Positions 1 through 10,393 of a stretch of DNA of 64,000 nt are shown here, piece by piece. Source of the stretch: Isoetes taiwanensis. Lineage: Eukaryota; Streptophyta; Lycopodiopsida; Isoetales; Isoetaceae. The stretch lies in the NCBI GenBank assembly GCA_021234155.1, contig JAJEKV010000022.1:5723852-5787851 (forward strand), in the 5' to 3' direction. The position numbers were made by a program, and so were the translations under genes. The notes below the pieces were generated by a model. The model saw nothing but the letters and a program-made list of their open reading frames with translations. It searched no databases and was not told the origin of the DNA. Numbering within the stretch: the first letter of the stretch is position 1; each line of letters opens with the position of its first letter.

Positions 1-53
1 AAAGGAAATACACGCATAGTGACGAACGACAATAACTACACCAACATTTCGTC

Positions 54-854
54 CTAAGAAGACCAAGGAGGAGGTAAAGTGGATGGAGGCAGGGCCGGAT
101 GAGGTGTCTGCGGTGGAAAAGCCATCAACGGGGCAGGATTGAGAGGAACGGAGTGAGGAAAAGGCAGAGAATAGGGGGGAACGGCATTATGGAGGAACTG
201 GCGACGAAAGCAATTTTCGGCGGTGTGGCGAGAACGACCGCAAAAAGAACAGCGAAGATTGGACGGGTTGGAGGGAGACGAGGCAGGAGAGGAAAAAGCA
301 GCGGACGGAGGGTAAGGAGAAGTGCGAGCGCGGGAGAGGCGCTTTTCCTGGGCAAATTTCTTAGCTTGATGCAGACGTTTGGATTCATCAGAAGAGAAAT
401 TCAAACTAGGTGACTCGCTAAACTGGAAGGCGACGTCGTATCCATGTTGGTCAGCAATAAGCACAAATTTCATTTCTTGGTCCGCCAAACGCTTACCTTC
501 TTCTACCATCTGCAACACATCGTCTGGAATGGCGACCCCCAACATAGTCAAACGCCCCTGAATCCACCGAAACCGGGTGTCCATGGCCGCAGCAAACTCA
601 TAGTAATGCCGCATGGAGTCGCGCTCAAAAGGTGGGGTAGGCCGAGCGCTCGCTCCTCAATGTCTCGGCTGGTGGTCAAGCCGGGCTTGGACCGATAACC
701 GCCGGTTCAATGACGCCCGAGTGCTCAAGAGTCGCTTTCCTCTCCGCTGAAGCTCCCGCAATAATTGAGTATACTCAGGGGAAATGGGAGTGGAATGCGG
801 GGGTACAGCAGAGGCGGGAGAGACGTGCGGCAAAGACGAGAAGAGAGGAGCCAT
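54..854 (-). pseudogene. Retroelement Gag-like protein with CCHC zinc knuckle, in two frames
   Basis: The minus strand holds a 186-residue reading frame (614 down to 54) with a retroviral-type zinc knuckle, Cys122, Cys125, His130 and Cys135 (C-x2-C-x4-H-x4-C), after a Ser/Pro-rich linker and a helical N-terminal half. The last 45 residues are Pro-rich. A second minus frame at 854-657 continues upstream in the same style (Pro-rich start, then an Arg/Leu-rich helix), so the original protein probably spanned both and has since been frameshifted. Zinc knuckles of this spacing bind RNA in retroelement Gag proteins. No protease, integrase or reverse transcriptase follows before the window edge, so I cannot say whether the source is an LTR or a DIRS-type element. 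Gag-like is well supported by the knuckle; the family is not. Confidence 0.6.
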
Positions 855-1920
855 CTGAGTAGGAGATGAAGGAGCTGTGGCACCAAAGGGGAGAAGACGG
901 CGAAAAGCAAAGGCGGAAGGAGGCCGAAGGAAAATTAGACGGGCGTAAAACAGAGAAAGAGGAGGAGAAAAGGGCTAGCATCCCGAGTCCCGGCCGAGAC
1001 AAAGAGGCTTCACGCTATGACGAGAACCCGCCCGAAAGCAAGCCGTGGTTGGAGAAAGCGAACTCATGGAGAAGAACCGAAGTAGTGGTGTTAGACGGCC
1101 CGCCTCAATAACCTGAAAAAAAGAATACGTGAGAGCACAAAAAATAATAGCCCAAAGGTGATGCCACCCCCGGAGAAGAGAAAGAGGCGTCTTGACAAGC
1201 CAACCCCAAGTCCGCGAAGAATCCAAGCAAGCGTCCGCCCGAAGGGAGAGAATGCGACCAAATGACGAGAAATTGACGAATCAAAATAAACCAGCGTGAA
1301 AATGCACAACACGCAAGGAACCTAACTAGAGCAATGCAAATACGGTCAAAGATGCAACCCCCCTGATGCAAAAAACCCCCCAAGTGTCGAGAAAAGGGGA
1401 TAACGCAATACCAAAGCCACCAAAAGAAAGAAAACCCTCCTAAAGTGATATATGCAAGGGAACCCACCCTTCAAAGGGAAATTACAATAGGACAACAAAA
1501 AAGCCAACCAAACCATGGTCGAGACGCCAAGGAAAAACAACTCCAAAAATGTACAAAACATCTAAAATTAACGATGCCCAACGCAAATGATGCCCCCCAA
1601 GGGAAAACCCGATACAACATCCCGTCAAAAACCCTTATAGGTGTACCCCACCCGGAAAACAACAATTATGCGCCGTAAGAAAAGAAAGTACCCAAGAATG
1701 TCAACCCACATCATGGTCCATGAAACCCCTTATCAAACATGAAAAGGAAAAACAATTGTCGTATTCCATTACATTCAAAGACGATAGAAGCCCCACATCC
1801 AACATAGACCATAAAAAACAAAAAACAATTGTCTTATTCCATTTTATTCAACGAGGGCACCAACACCCCTACACTGCCCAAAACCAATCCACAAAACATA
1901 TCCCCAGAGAGCAGGGCTAA
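855..1920. other. No gene recognised
   Basis: Minus-strand frames here are short and give no recognisable domain. The stretch lies between two minus-strand ORFs and could be internal non-coding sequence of the same element. From about 1330 the sequence is A-rich on the plus strand. Confidence 0.4.
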
Positions 1921-2256
1921 TCACGCAATCAGGCCCAACGAAATGGCCGGATAAGTCGGGAGAAATTGAGGGGGATACTCTGTCAAAATAAGCAAAAACT
2001 CGCGCAGCTGGATCGGACGTAATGACGAAAAGCCCCATAGCAAAATGATGTCTCCCAGGAACCGAGCTCGAGCTGGATCAACAAATCTATATGAGCGGAA
2101 TACCCTACGCACAGCAGGAGAGAATGCAGCATAAAGGCGTAGTGCCCGGAAGAATTCTTCAGGCCAATCGATGTCCGCATGGTCAAGCTGCAAGACGTTC
2201 CGAGCAGAAGGGTGTAAAGCCTCCAGATGGGAAGCATAGAGATGGTGGGTAGTCAT
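1921..2256 (-). CDS. Unidentified ORF upstream of the Gag-like frame
   Basis: A minus-strand frame is open from 2571 to 1921. A likely start is the Met at 2256, because the residues before it are unlike a protein domain (Cys/Pro/Phe-rich), while those after it look like a compact globular sequence of about 110 residues rich in Leu, Ala, Arg and Phe and ending in a Leu/Pro-rich tail. I do not recognise the family. It is on the same strand as the CCHC Gag-like frame about 1 kb downstream and lies downstream of a TATA-like box at 3.67 kb, so it may be the first coding part of the same element. An ordinary host gene fragment is equally possible. Confidence 0.35.
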   Translation of the reverse strand: MTTHHLYASHLEALHPSARNVLQLDHADIDWPEEFFRALRLYAAFSPAVRRVFRSYRFVDPARARFLGDIILLWGFSSLRPIQLREFLLILTEYPPQFLPTYPAISLGLIA

Positions 2257-2571
2257 CGAGATCTCAGGTGGAGAAAAAGGTGGAAAAAACCCCACAGGGA
2301 AAATCTTGGCAGAGCACAAAGGACAAGGGAACGCATCGAGTTGCGAACGGACCCAAGGAGGTAAGCGGCAATGAATTGTCCGGCCGGCCACTGGGAAAAC
2401 GGAAGCCATGGCCAAAGAATATAAAGATCGAGGAGGACAACACAAGGGGAAGGAATGAATGGTGAGACCTCTCACGGGCCGAATGAATGGAGGCCAAGAA
2501 CGGGCCGAAAAGCATGCAAAGCTAGTGGCGCCCCGCCACCAACAAAAATAGCGCCCACAAGCAATAGCCAA

Positions 2572-3660
2572 AAATACTACGTAAGATTTGAAGGAAAATC
2601 AGCAAAACATACCGGAGGAGTGCCGTATCGAAGGAATGTGGGTGGCCACGCGACTAAGAAGAAGCCAGTCCCAACCCGAAACCCGCAAGCAAAGGTCCGA
2701 GAGCCACAGACAAATACCGATGCTCAAGGAGGCGAAGGTCCCCAAGTATATCCTACGTATGCATCATGGCGAAGAAGGAGAAATCTCAGAATAGAAGCCG
2801 GAGAGCAGGGTCCGGCGCTTAAACCAAAGAGGGCAAATACCTCTAAGAGCCAAAGGGGCCGGCGAGCAATTAGAGTCCCCTGTGTTGCAAAACATGCAAG
2901 CGTCTACTTAACGTAAACGTAAAACGCAGAGTCAAGTCAACCTAAGGCAGCATGAAAACGCCTCTAGGCAAAGATAAGGGGAGGCAAGCGACCCCACCAA
3001 ACGAAAGCATATCAAGAAAGCGAGATCACGAGAAGCCCCAAAATTTAAAAGCTAAAGAGAGGATCAATCCGGCACCAAGAGCCAAGGGCGATCTAATACA
3101 GAATAAGCGCCAGGCAAGCCAGGGATAGATCAAAAATGAAAACAAGGAAGAGAACTCAGCATGCGCCCCCAACGCCCAATCCGTCCAACACGAAAAATTT
3201 TTCCACACAAAAACCCAGAAGATCCACAGAACATGATCACACCATTCAACAGAACGGACCAGGAACCCGAAAAACGGCCCCATCACACCCAACCCGTCTG
3301 ATAACTAACAAAGAGCCTATGGACCAAAGTCAATCTGCCAATAACCAGAAGAGCCACGATCCCAAAGAAAAAATAGCACTAAAGACAAGCCATGCGTAAC
3401 GAAAACAAGCGATAGAAGCATACTAGTATGGACGAAGCGACCAATTCAAGAATCATCTTTGGCAGTGGAAGAGGAGGGAGCGTACCGTCCAAAAAATGAT
3501 GAAGAAACACGCCAGGCAGGTGCACGCCGCGAGAAGGTGAAGCCCGAAACTGGTGGAGAAGCTGGGGACGAAATCCATCGGATGAAGGGCCCGAGAAGCT
3601 CGGAGCAGGAAGGAAGCTGCTGTGAGAAGACGCCGATAACCTTAGGTCTTTCAAGGAGAA
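2572..3660 (-). other. Possible 5' leader of the minus-strand unit
   Basis: There is no convincing coding signal. The first ~280 bases below the TATA-like box are pyrimidine- and C-rich on the minus strand and contain a 91-residue frame (3654-3379) that is Ser/Pro/Leu-rich and matches no family I know. This composition is typical of plant 5' untranslated leaders. Confidence 0.3.
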
Positions 3661-3666
3661 AGAGCC

Positions 3667-3674
3667 CTATATAG
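3667..3674 (-). promoter_or_regulatory. TATA-like box, minus-strand promoter candidate
   Basis: CTATATAG sits upstream of about 3.6 kb of minus-strand sequence containing two ORFs, one of them Gag-like. It is embedded in GC-rich sequence, followed on the minus strand by a C/T-rich leader. The box is palindromic, so orientation comes only from the flanking ORFs. Confidence 0.4.
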
Positions 3675-3720
3675 TGGCTCGCCCCTCCCTGAATGGCGAT
3701 CCGATGGCTCGGATCGATGC

Positions 3721-4099
3721 GATTCTACATTACAATCCCTCATTAATTAAAGTCATGTTCTACATTACAATCCCTCACTATAATATTAAATATTTAAATT
3801 GCAATCCCTCGTTCTAGATTACAATCCCTCATTACCCCTACTAGCCCTGACTACCCCATTTCTTGTCATCCCCATTCTTCATTTTTTTCATAGAAATCCC
3901 CAAGTTCTACACTCCATCATTACCCCTACTAAACCTATTAATCCATTTCTCGTCATCCCCCATTCTTCGTTTGTTTAGTAGAAATCCCCATGTTCTAAAC
4001 TGCAATCACCCTATTACTCCCTCATTACCCCCCAATATCCTTGACTACCCCGTTTCTCCTCGTCCCCCATTCTTCATTTTTTACAGAAAATCCACATTC
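3721..4099. repeat. ~107-bp minisatellite, first block
   Basis: About three and a half degenerate copies of a C/T-rich unit are present. The anchor word CCCATTCTTC recurs near 3873, 3961 and 4068, so spacing is 88 and 107 bp. Other shared words are CAATCCCTC and GACTACCCC. The array stops abruptly at the poly(T) of the LINE insertion and resumes at about 5315, so the two blocks were once one array. Confidence 0.8.
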
Positions 4100-5310
4100 T
4101 TTTTTTTTTTTTTTTTTTTTTTTGAGGGTAAGAAGTATGATTTTCTATTAATAAAAAGTGGCCCAAGACCTTATTACAAAGCGGCCCAGAGGCCTTATAG
4201 GAAGAAGTAGCACATGGTCACCAGATAGAAAGAATTAACACATATATAACAATACAGCCACCAAACTAGAGAACCTCAACAAAATGATGCCCCTTGTACT
4301 CAGTCCAAAGCGCCCTCAACCTCTTCATTATCATAACAAGAGGATAGAGAACCTCCTCTCCGCCCATCCAAAGACTATAGAGCATATTCCTTGTACCTTC
4401 ATTGCAGATACTATGGGAAAACAAGATATTTGTGGAGCTCTACTAAAAACATCCTTCCGCATCTTGAAGCACCCCGACACATATATACCTTGGAAGAATA
4501 ATTCTTTCAACATGGAGACTCAGAGGTCGGAGGTGCATTCTGAAATTCCATTCTCTTCTCTCACTTAAGTACTATGGGATACTAGTCCCTTTCCATTCGA
4601 TATGTTCCTCGCTACCTTGAAGCACAACCCGTGAGATGCAAGCAAAAACAAAACAAAAAGTACTTGGGATTGCTCACCGCCTTCCACAAGAGAGATACTA
4701 TGATTGGTCATCCAAAGGCACCAATCAGACCCAAAGTATCCATCACTCCGCCTCCTACAACCGCCTCAACCTCTTCTTTACAACAAAGGTATTTAGATCA
4801 TGCTTTATTTCCCAAAAAAAGACCAAAAGAAATGAGCTCCATTTCTTGCTATCCTAATTACTATGGGAGGAAGCCTCTTTCATTCCTAGAAGGCTTCATC
4901 ATGTTAAGGCTTCCAACAAGATGCCGCAACCCCAAGGATCCGCGTGGCAGCCCCATCATTACGCACAAAAGATATGGTGAACAAAAAAAAAAAACCTGCT
5001 CAATGATATCTACCTCCCCGGCGCACCAATCAAACATTTGAAGACAAGTACCACCACACCACGGGCCCGATATATGTGTCTATATAGTCAGCGGCTACTA
5101 CAATGAAGAATTACAAGCCTCCCCCTCAGTAACTCTTACTTTCACCATTCCTCTTCCCTCGATCATAACTGATGCTTGGGGAAGTTTTGGAAGAAGCGGT
5201 CAGATATTCCATCGATTCCCTCAAGGCGGCATTCCACAAGCACGGGAAAGCAACCCCTTTCCATCAACCATAGCCTTGCAGAGGCGTAGCGCCCAATTAA
5301 TTTTCATCCA
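4100..5310 (-). mobile_element. 5'-truncated LINE, 3' end with poly(A) tail
   Basis: A 24-base poly(T) at 4100-4123 is the poly(A) tail of a minus-strand non-LTR retrotransposon. Reading the minus strand into the tail gives a short 3' untranslated region with an AATA-rich end and, just upstream, a coding remnant (about 4390-4266) that ends in a stop at 4266. That remnant is of the Trp/Leu/Glu-rich kind found at the C-terminus of plant LINE ORF2 proteins. The element interrupts the 107-bp minisatellite, with similar short words (ACATTC and ACATATTC) at the two junctions as a possible target duplication. No reverse transcriptase core is visible, so the copy is 5' truncated. Confidence 0.7.
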
Positions 5311-5314
5311 AAGA

Positions 5315-5600
5315 ATCGTTGCAACATATTCTAATTGCAATCCCCCATTACTCCCTCATTAGTCATTACCCCTATTAACCTTGACTACCCCATTTCTCGT
5401 CATCCCCCATTCTTCATTTTTTTAGTAGAAATCCCCATGTTCTAAATTGTAATCCCCCTATTACTCCCTCATTACCCCTACTACCCCTCGACTACCCCAT
5501 TTCTCTTCATTCCCCATTCCTCATTTTTTTACAGAAAATCCCCATGTTGTAAATTGCAATCCCCTTGTTACTCCCTTAGTACCCCTAATATAGAACTAGA
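5315..5600. repeat. ~107-bp minisatellite, second block
   Basis: About two and a half more units of the array seen at 3721-4099, with anchor words near 5408 and 5515 (period 107). The unit order continues from the first block, which shows that the LINE inserted into a pre-existing array. Confidence 0.8.
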
Positions 5601-5728
5601 CTCCCCTTCTCCTCAAGAAATTATCCTTTGCTCGTCAATCCCCCATTTTCAAAAGGGAGTATTTTAAGGAGGATGTAGGCATCTTTGGTGTGATACCTGT
5701 AGTCGCATATGCTACTGTGAGATAACAA

Positions 5729-6578
5729 TGTAAGCGCCCCAACTCCATCATCTCAAAAGTAATGGAAAGCTCAGCTGTGACTTGGCACCATACAATGAGG
5801 CTAGTGGCAAAGTGGAGGGAGGTCCATGCTGAGCGCGACTATTGGGGACCCATAGTAGGCTAAGCCTATAGTCGGTCACTTTGTGTGGGTCGGGTATGGG
5901 TCCGACACTTCCTGGGTCAATGGTGTCACTCTGACTCTCAAGAGTTGTAGGTGTCGACCTGGCTCTTGTTTTGGGGAGTTCAGTCGGTGGAGGCACTAGT
6001 CCTCGGGAAAGGGAGATGCAACCTTTCCTACCTCATTGGACAGGGGAGATGCAACTCGAAGTAGTCTCGATGGGTGATGCCATGAGATTGCGTATCCGGC
6101 AGGCTATAGTCACGCCAGAGCCCGATTTAGCCCCTCTGCATAGTATGCACAGGAGGGACGGATGGAGTGGTCAACCCTAGCCATTGTCTATAGCCAGCCC
6201 CGCCATTGTCATATCTCGGTCTGCTCTATCTTGAAGCCCAGCCATTAGTCTACCTCCCTTATGAGTCTGAGCCTGGGTAGGAGCTATTCTGTTTTATGAT
6301 GTATTATTGTCTATGATGGATCTACGGATGGATAGATGGTACTACCCTTCGAGGTAGCTGATTTATTGTTATTGCTAGTGCTGATGTTTATGTTTATGCT
6401 TCCGCTGTTATAAGAGCCCATAGGGGAAGGGCGCGCAAGACACCTTCGTGTCCCTTTCCTGCACCATGGCCGTCCTAGGTCCGGGATAGATGGAGGGCCC
6501 ATGCGGCAGGTGTGCTGGATGGGGGATTTCCCGCGAGATGTAGGACATGGCATTGTATATTTGGTAGGGAGCGTCACA
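5729..6578 (+). mobile_element. Ty3/gypsy-type LTR, 850 bp
   Basis: The left end TGTAAGCGCCCC and the right end GGGAGCGTCACA form an imperfect terminal inverted repeat with the canonical TG...CA. A primer-binding site follows immediately. Much of the sequence recurs at 24.3-24.9 kb and 26.3-26.5 kb, and part at 23.4-23.6 kb, so this is a repeated element. The full-length LTR plus PBS, with only a few hundred bases of possible internal sequence and no gag or pol, indicates a truncated element. The TG/CA ends, PBS and second copy are all visible; assignment to gypsy rests on the CGCCCC-type end and is less certain. Confidence 0.8.
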
Positions 6579-6579
6579 A

Positions 6580-6591
6580 TGGTATCAGAGC
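6580..6591 (+). promoter_or_regulatory. tRNA-Met primer-binding site
   Basis: TGGTATCAGAGC, the standard plant LTR-retrotransposon site complementary to the 3' end of initiator tRNA-Met, begins two bases after the LTR. This fixes the LTR boundary and the plus orientation. Confidence 0.9.
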
Positions 6592-6947
6592 AATAATCTT
6601 GGCTGATCAAGATCCAGCACTGGCCATGACCCTGAATAGGTAGATTAACTGGCCTAGTTAGGGAATGGAATGAAAATTCCAGCCTCGAACGTGGAAAGTG
6701 AGAGATGTTTTTTTCCCATTAGCAGGGTCATAATTAGATTTAGTATAGTCTAAGTGGTAGAAATAATATAGTCAAAAGAAGCCTTCTAGTAAATTAAGTT
6801 CAAGTTGTTCATGAACCGCATTTTTCAAGCAAAAATTGAAGGAGAAATCGCTCAAGGAGAAGCTTGAAATGGCACAAAATGACCAATATTTGGCCCAAAA
6901 GAAATAGATACGAGAAATAGTTAAGGTGATTAAAGAAAGTACCTTAA
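6592..6947 (+). other. Possible internal remnant of the gypsy element
   Basis: This is sequence directly after the primer-binding site. It has stop codons in all frames and no Gag similarity that I can see. It is probably the untranslated leader of the element before truncation; where the element ends is not visible. Confidence 0.4.
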
Positions 6948-7307
6948 TTAATAACTCATAGATATAATAGATTGACTCTTAAGAAAAGTAGCCACTAAAT
7001 CTATGGAAGTACCTCTACTCCTTAGAAGTTCCCAAATGGTAGCTTGAACCTCTCCTTTATCCTTGTAAGGCGAATTATAAGCTAATCTCCAAAGCTGCCA
7101 TAAGAATCCGCATCGAACGAACAATCTGCGAAATCGACCCAAAGGAGTCGTGGATAGACATAATCGACCATTGATAGAGGCAAGAGCTCCCAAAGAGGCC
7201 ACTATCAAGGAAGCTAAGTTGTTGGGAGGACCCAACAAGTAACTAGGAAGGTTGGAAGCTCCAACTTGCACTTGAATGCGTGAAGCACTCGCAGCGGACG
7301 GCAGCAA
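6948..7307 (-). CDS. Unidentified 119-residue ORF
   Basis: An uninterrupted minus-strand frame starting with Met at 7307. It has an Ala/Ser/Leu-rich N-terminal half and an Arg/Phe/Trp-rich middle, and no recognisable domain or clear signal peptide. Flanking sequence gives no exon or promoter evidence. It may be a chance frame in transposon-rich DNA. Confidence 0.2.
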   Translation of the reverse strand: MLPSAASASRIQVQVGASNLPSYLLGPPNNLASLIVASLGALASINGRLCLSTTPLGRFRRLFVRCGFLWQLWRLAYNSPYKDKGEVQATIWELLRSRGTSIDLVATFLKSQSIISMSY

Positions 7308-7309
7308 AC

Positions 7310-9400
7310 AAATTCTTGAGGACCTTCGGCCTAGGCCAGACGACGAACTTAGCCACTCAAGCTCTTCACACGAATCGTATCACCCTTGGACGAGCAGCGG
7401 CTTAGCACTTCAGGTGAATGATCGCAAGGCTCGGGAGAAATTGAGATCGTAGCGTCCACATAATCTCACCTTCGACTTCAGACTCAAACTTTGACCTTTT
7501 CTGTTTTTTCAGACTTGAGCCTCTGTTTTGCTTGATCCACGATGTGATCCAAATTTAACTTTAATCTCAATTCCCTTCTTGACCTTCCTTAACCTCTACC
7601 TCAACCTCGTTCCTCGTTCTTTACAAGTATTTTTCATATTCAGGCATTTATTCATGGCTTTAGGCATGTGGTGTTATTTTCTTTATGACATAAACTTCTT
7701 ATTATAAACTTCATGGCAGTACAAAATGTATCATCTAAATACGAGGAACACTTTAGAGTTGAAACAAATTGTTGCTTAAAACCCAAATTAAAATCTACAA
7801 CCGTACTTATGATGTTTCAAGAACACCTTGGCCTCAGCATAATCATAATGAAAAGGGCCCATGCACCGGTATAGCTTAGTTACATCACCATAAAATCCAC
7901 ATCTGTTGAAATAGAAGCTAAGTTTTTAAGCAGAAGCTGCTAATGGTCATTGCATCATCTGATTTAAAAGAAAAGAAAATAAACCTCTTAACTCTTAAAG
8001 TTAAAGCAATTGATTACCATGAGCTGGTGGCACATAGCGACTTCGATCCACAATTTTAAGCTCCTTAGTGAAGCTGGGAAGTCACCATTCTCAACAAGTA
8101 GAAGTTGTGAGACTTCTCAAGAAATTTTACCTCGATTTTCACTTCATCATAGTGTAGATAAGGATCCCATCTTTGAACGGCTAGTGCTTTGCCTCCATGA
8201 GTATGACTGCAATATCATCACATGTAGAAGAGATCTCAAATAGCATCTAGAGCACGAATTTCATAATTCTTGAACTCACAAGCTAAGATTTTGGTCTGCT
8301 TTTATCATTTGCCAGGCAACTCCTTCGTAAGATTGACTCTATGTTGTATGAATTGTATATCTAAATCAGCAAATAAGCGACATTCTTGACCCACTTGGAC
8401 TTATTGCTTACTGACATTTCAAAAGAGTGAACCAGAAACCAGTACATCTGCAAAATTTATGATGATAGCTTACGACATTGGCGCAAAACAAAAATCCATA
8501 TAAGGATGATTACATGTTACCTTGCCTGAGGAAGAGGTTAACATCGATTAATCCATTCCACAACTCGTCCTGTAGAAGAAAATTGCTTCAAAGCTGTCTC
8601 TGTTGCGCCTGCTTGCCTATTATATGGTCATGTCTCAGAGCAGTTGCCATTTCTTGCTATTGGGACAAGAGACAACAAGATATTTTCATCTGCTTTGGAA
8701 GAAATGGTAAAATGGAGGGCAGAGCTGGGCGAACAGAGAAAACATAGAGGAAAGATAGATCAGAGAAGGAAGAGCGGGCTTAAAGAAAGGTGTAAAAGTT
8801 TGGAAGGGGCCATGGAGATAAGCGGTGGAGGAAAATTTTGGAGCAGGTGAGAGGGAAATAAAAAATTGAGAAGTGTAAGCGTAGGCGGGGAGAAGCATTT
8901 GGTTTGGGAGGGAAATTTTGTAAAAATGCATGCAACGAACCGAAATAAACTTTGTTTAAAAGTCCCAATTTAATGACATAGTCCGAAAGTGATTGAATGA
9001 TGGTTAACATTGTTTTTCACGTCGTGTCTTTTTATAACCCTCAACAATTGACAAATCCCCAGAGCACGTAATGCTGACCTTGGATATCTCACTCTTTTAA
9101 AACATTGGTTGAGTACATTATCCTTTATCTAGCTGTAGATAGTTGACTTTTTGTATTTTTGTTGGGACTTGTTCACCATTGACATGATTATATGAATGTT
9201 AACGATTTTAAGCTTGAATTTGTCTCCTTTTGAATTTTTGCCAATGATGATGATGAAATCATAGCTTTAACTTTCATATCGTGTCTTTTTATGAACTTTA
9301 AGTGCCGATGTCGAGGTGGAGTGCAAGGAGGTTAGCCATGTGGCAGAATTAGAAAAAAAGAATAAGTGACTACATAATGATGACATATCGTTAGTAAGCC
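7310..9400. other. No gene recognised
   Basis: I see only short frames on both strands, moderate AT content and no domain, RNA gene or long repeat. Confidence 0.4.
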
Positions 9401-9422
9401 AGCCATACATTTTGTCAACTTC

Positions 9423-9605
9423 GGCAGTAGGAGCAACCCCGACACCAGGAAGAGTAGATGAGAAGCAAGCAACAAAGCAACTTCGATAATAGGAGCAACC
9501 CCAACACCAGGAAGTGTAGGTGAGCAGCAAGCAGCAGGAGCAACCTCGACAACAGGAGCAACCCCAGTAGCAAAAAGAGCAGCAGGAGGAGCCAGCAATG
9601 GGGAA
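9423..9605 (+). repeat. ~62-bp CAG-rich tandem repeat
   Basis: The phrase AGGAGCAACCCC recurs at 9429, 9491 and 9554, with a related AGGAGCAACCTC at 9536. Spacing is 62 bp for the first two units, then shorter degenerate units. It is rich in CAG/CAA triplets. Confidence 0.75.
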
Positions 9606-9947
9606 GAAAAAAGGCAGGGAGAAAGCAAGGGGGTTCACATAGTTTTGGCCGTACAAACCATGTGAGTGACCCGAAAGGGTTTGTTTTTCCTTAAACCGTA
9701 CATATACTCGTACTTAGGGGTAGCTTTTTGGGGTTTTAGGGCAATTTTGGCACTCATGTGGCTGGAAAGGGGGTTTTTGGAAAAATTCAAACACGTATAC
9801 AAGGGGGTTTCTGCCGACTCCTTGTACGCAGGTAGCATACCCCCTATACAATAGGTGCATCCCCCGGGGGAGAAAGTGGTCGCAAGGAAGGAAGAGACGT
9901 AGGCAAGAGAGAATCGAACAAAGAGGTGTGAATATAGGCAGAGGGGG

Positions 9948-10393
9948 AGCGTGCTTATCAGAGAACCACAACAGGACGAACCATAGGAGGACAAGTCCGA
10001 GGAGGAAGAACCGCACCAACAAGAGGGGGAGCAAGACCCGGAAGAAGAGGAGGAGGAAGCCGAAGAACAGACGGAGCCTACACTCGGCCACCATATCCAA
10101 TGCAGTCCAAGGCACCCAAGGAGAGGGACAAGGAGTACAAGATGAGCGAGAAGCCATTTAAGCGAAGCAAGATATTGAGTACGAGAAGAAGAAGGCAGCA
10201 TACAAGATACATCTCCGCCGATGGACCCGATATAATTATTGATATTGCAAGCAGAATGCCAAGGACCGTCAAAGGCAGCCGACCAGGGTCGAAAAGAAAG
10301 AATAAGAATAAGAATGATTTTTTATCGTCCACTGAGGCCAATCGGCCTATGGGACCCATAAGGAGCGCAATAAACTTATTCTTGTCGGGTTAA
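9948..10393 (+). CDS. Low-complexity acidic-then-basic ORF remnant
   Basis: Two plus-strand frames join in an acidic-to-basic pattern. Around 9950-10080 one frame is almost wholly Glu/Gln/Pro. A second frame, 10100-10393, is Lys/Arg-rich with several clustered basic runs and ends at a stop at 10393. The opposite charges could reflect a nuclear or nucleic-acid-binding protein, but low-complexity DNA also produces such frames by chance. The 3' end abuts the tail of a minus-strand LINE relic. No family is recognised. Confidence 0.2.

Noticed and set aside
125-413. Two frames, 99-413 (+) and 388-125 (-), next to the Gag-like ORF
   Set aside because: They are overlapping shadows of the CCHC Gag-like frame with skewed composition.
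9635-10201. 188-residue minus frame rich in Ser, Leu and Cys
   Set aside because: It is the antisense of low-complexity acidic and basic plus-strand sequence, with no domain.
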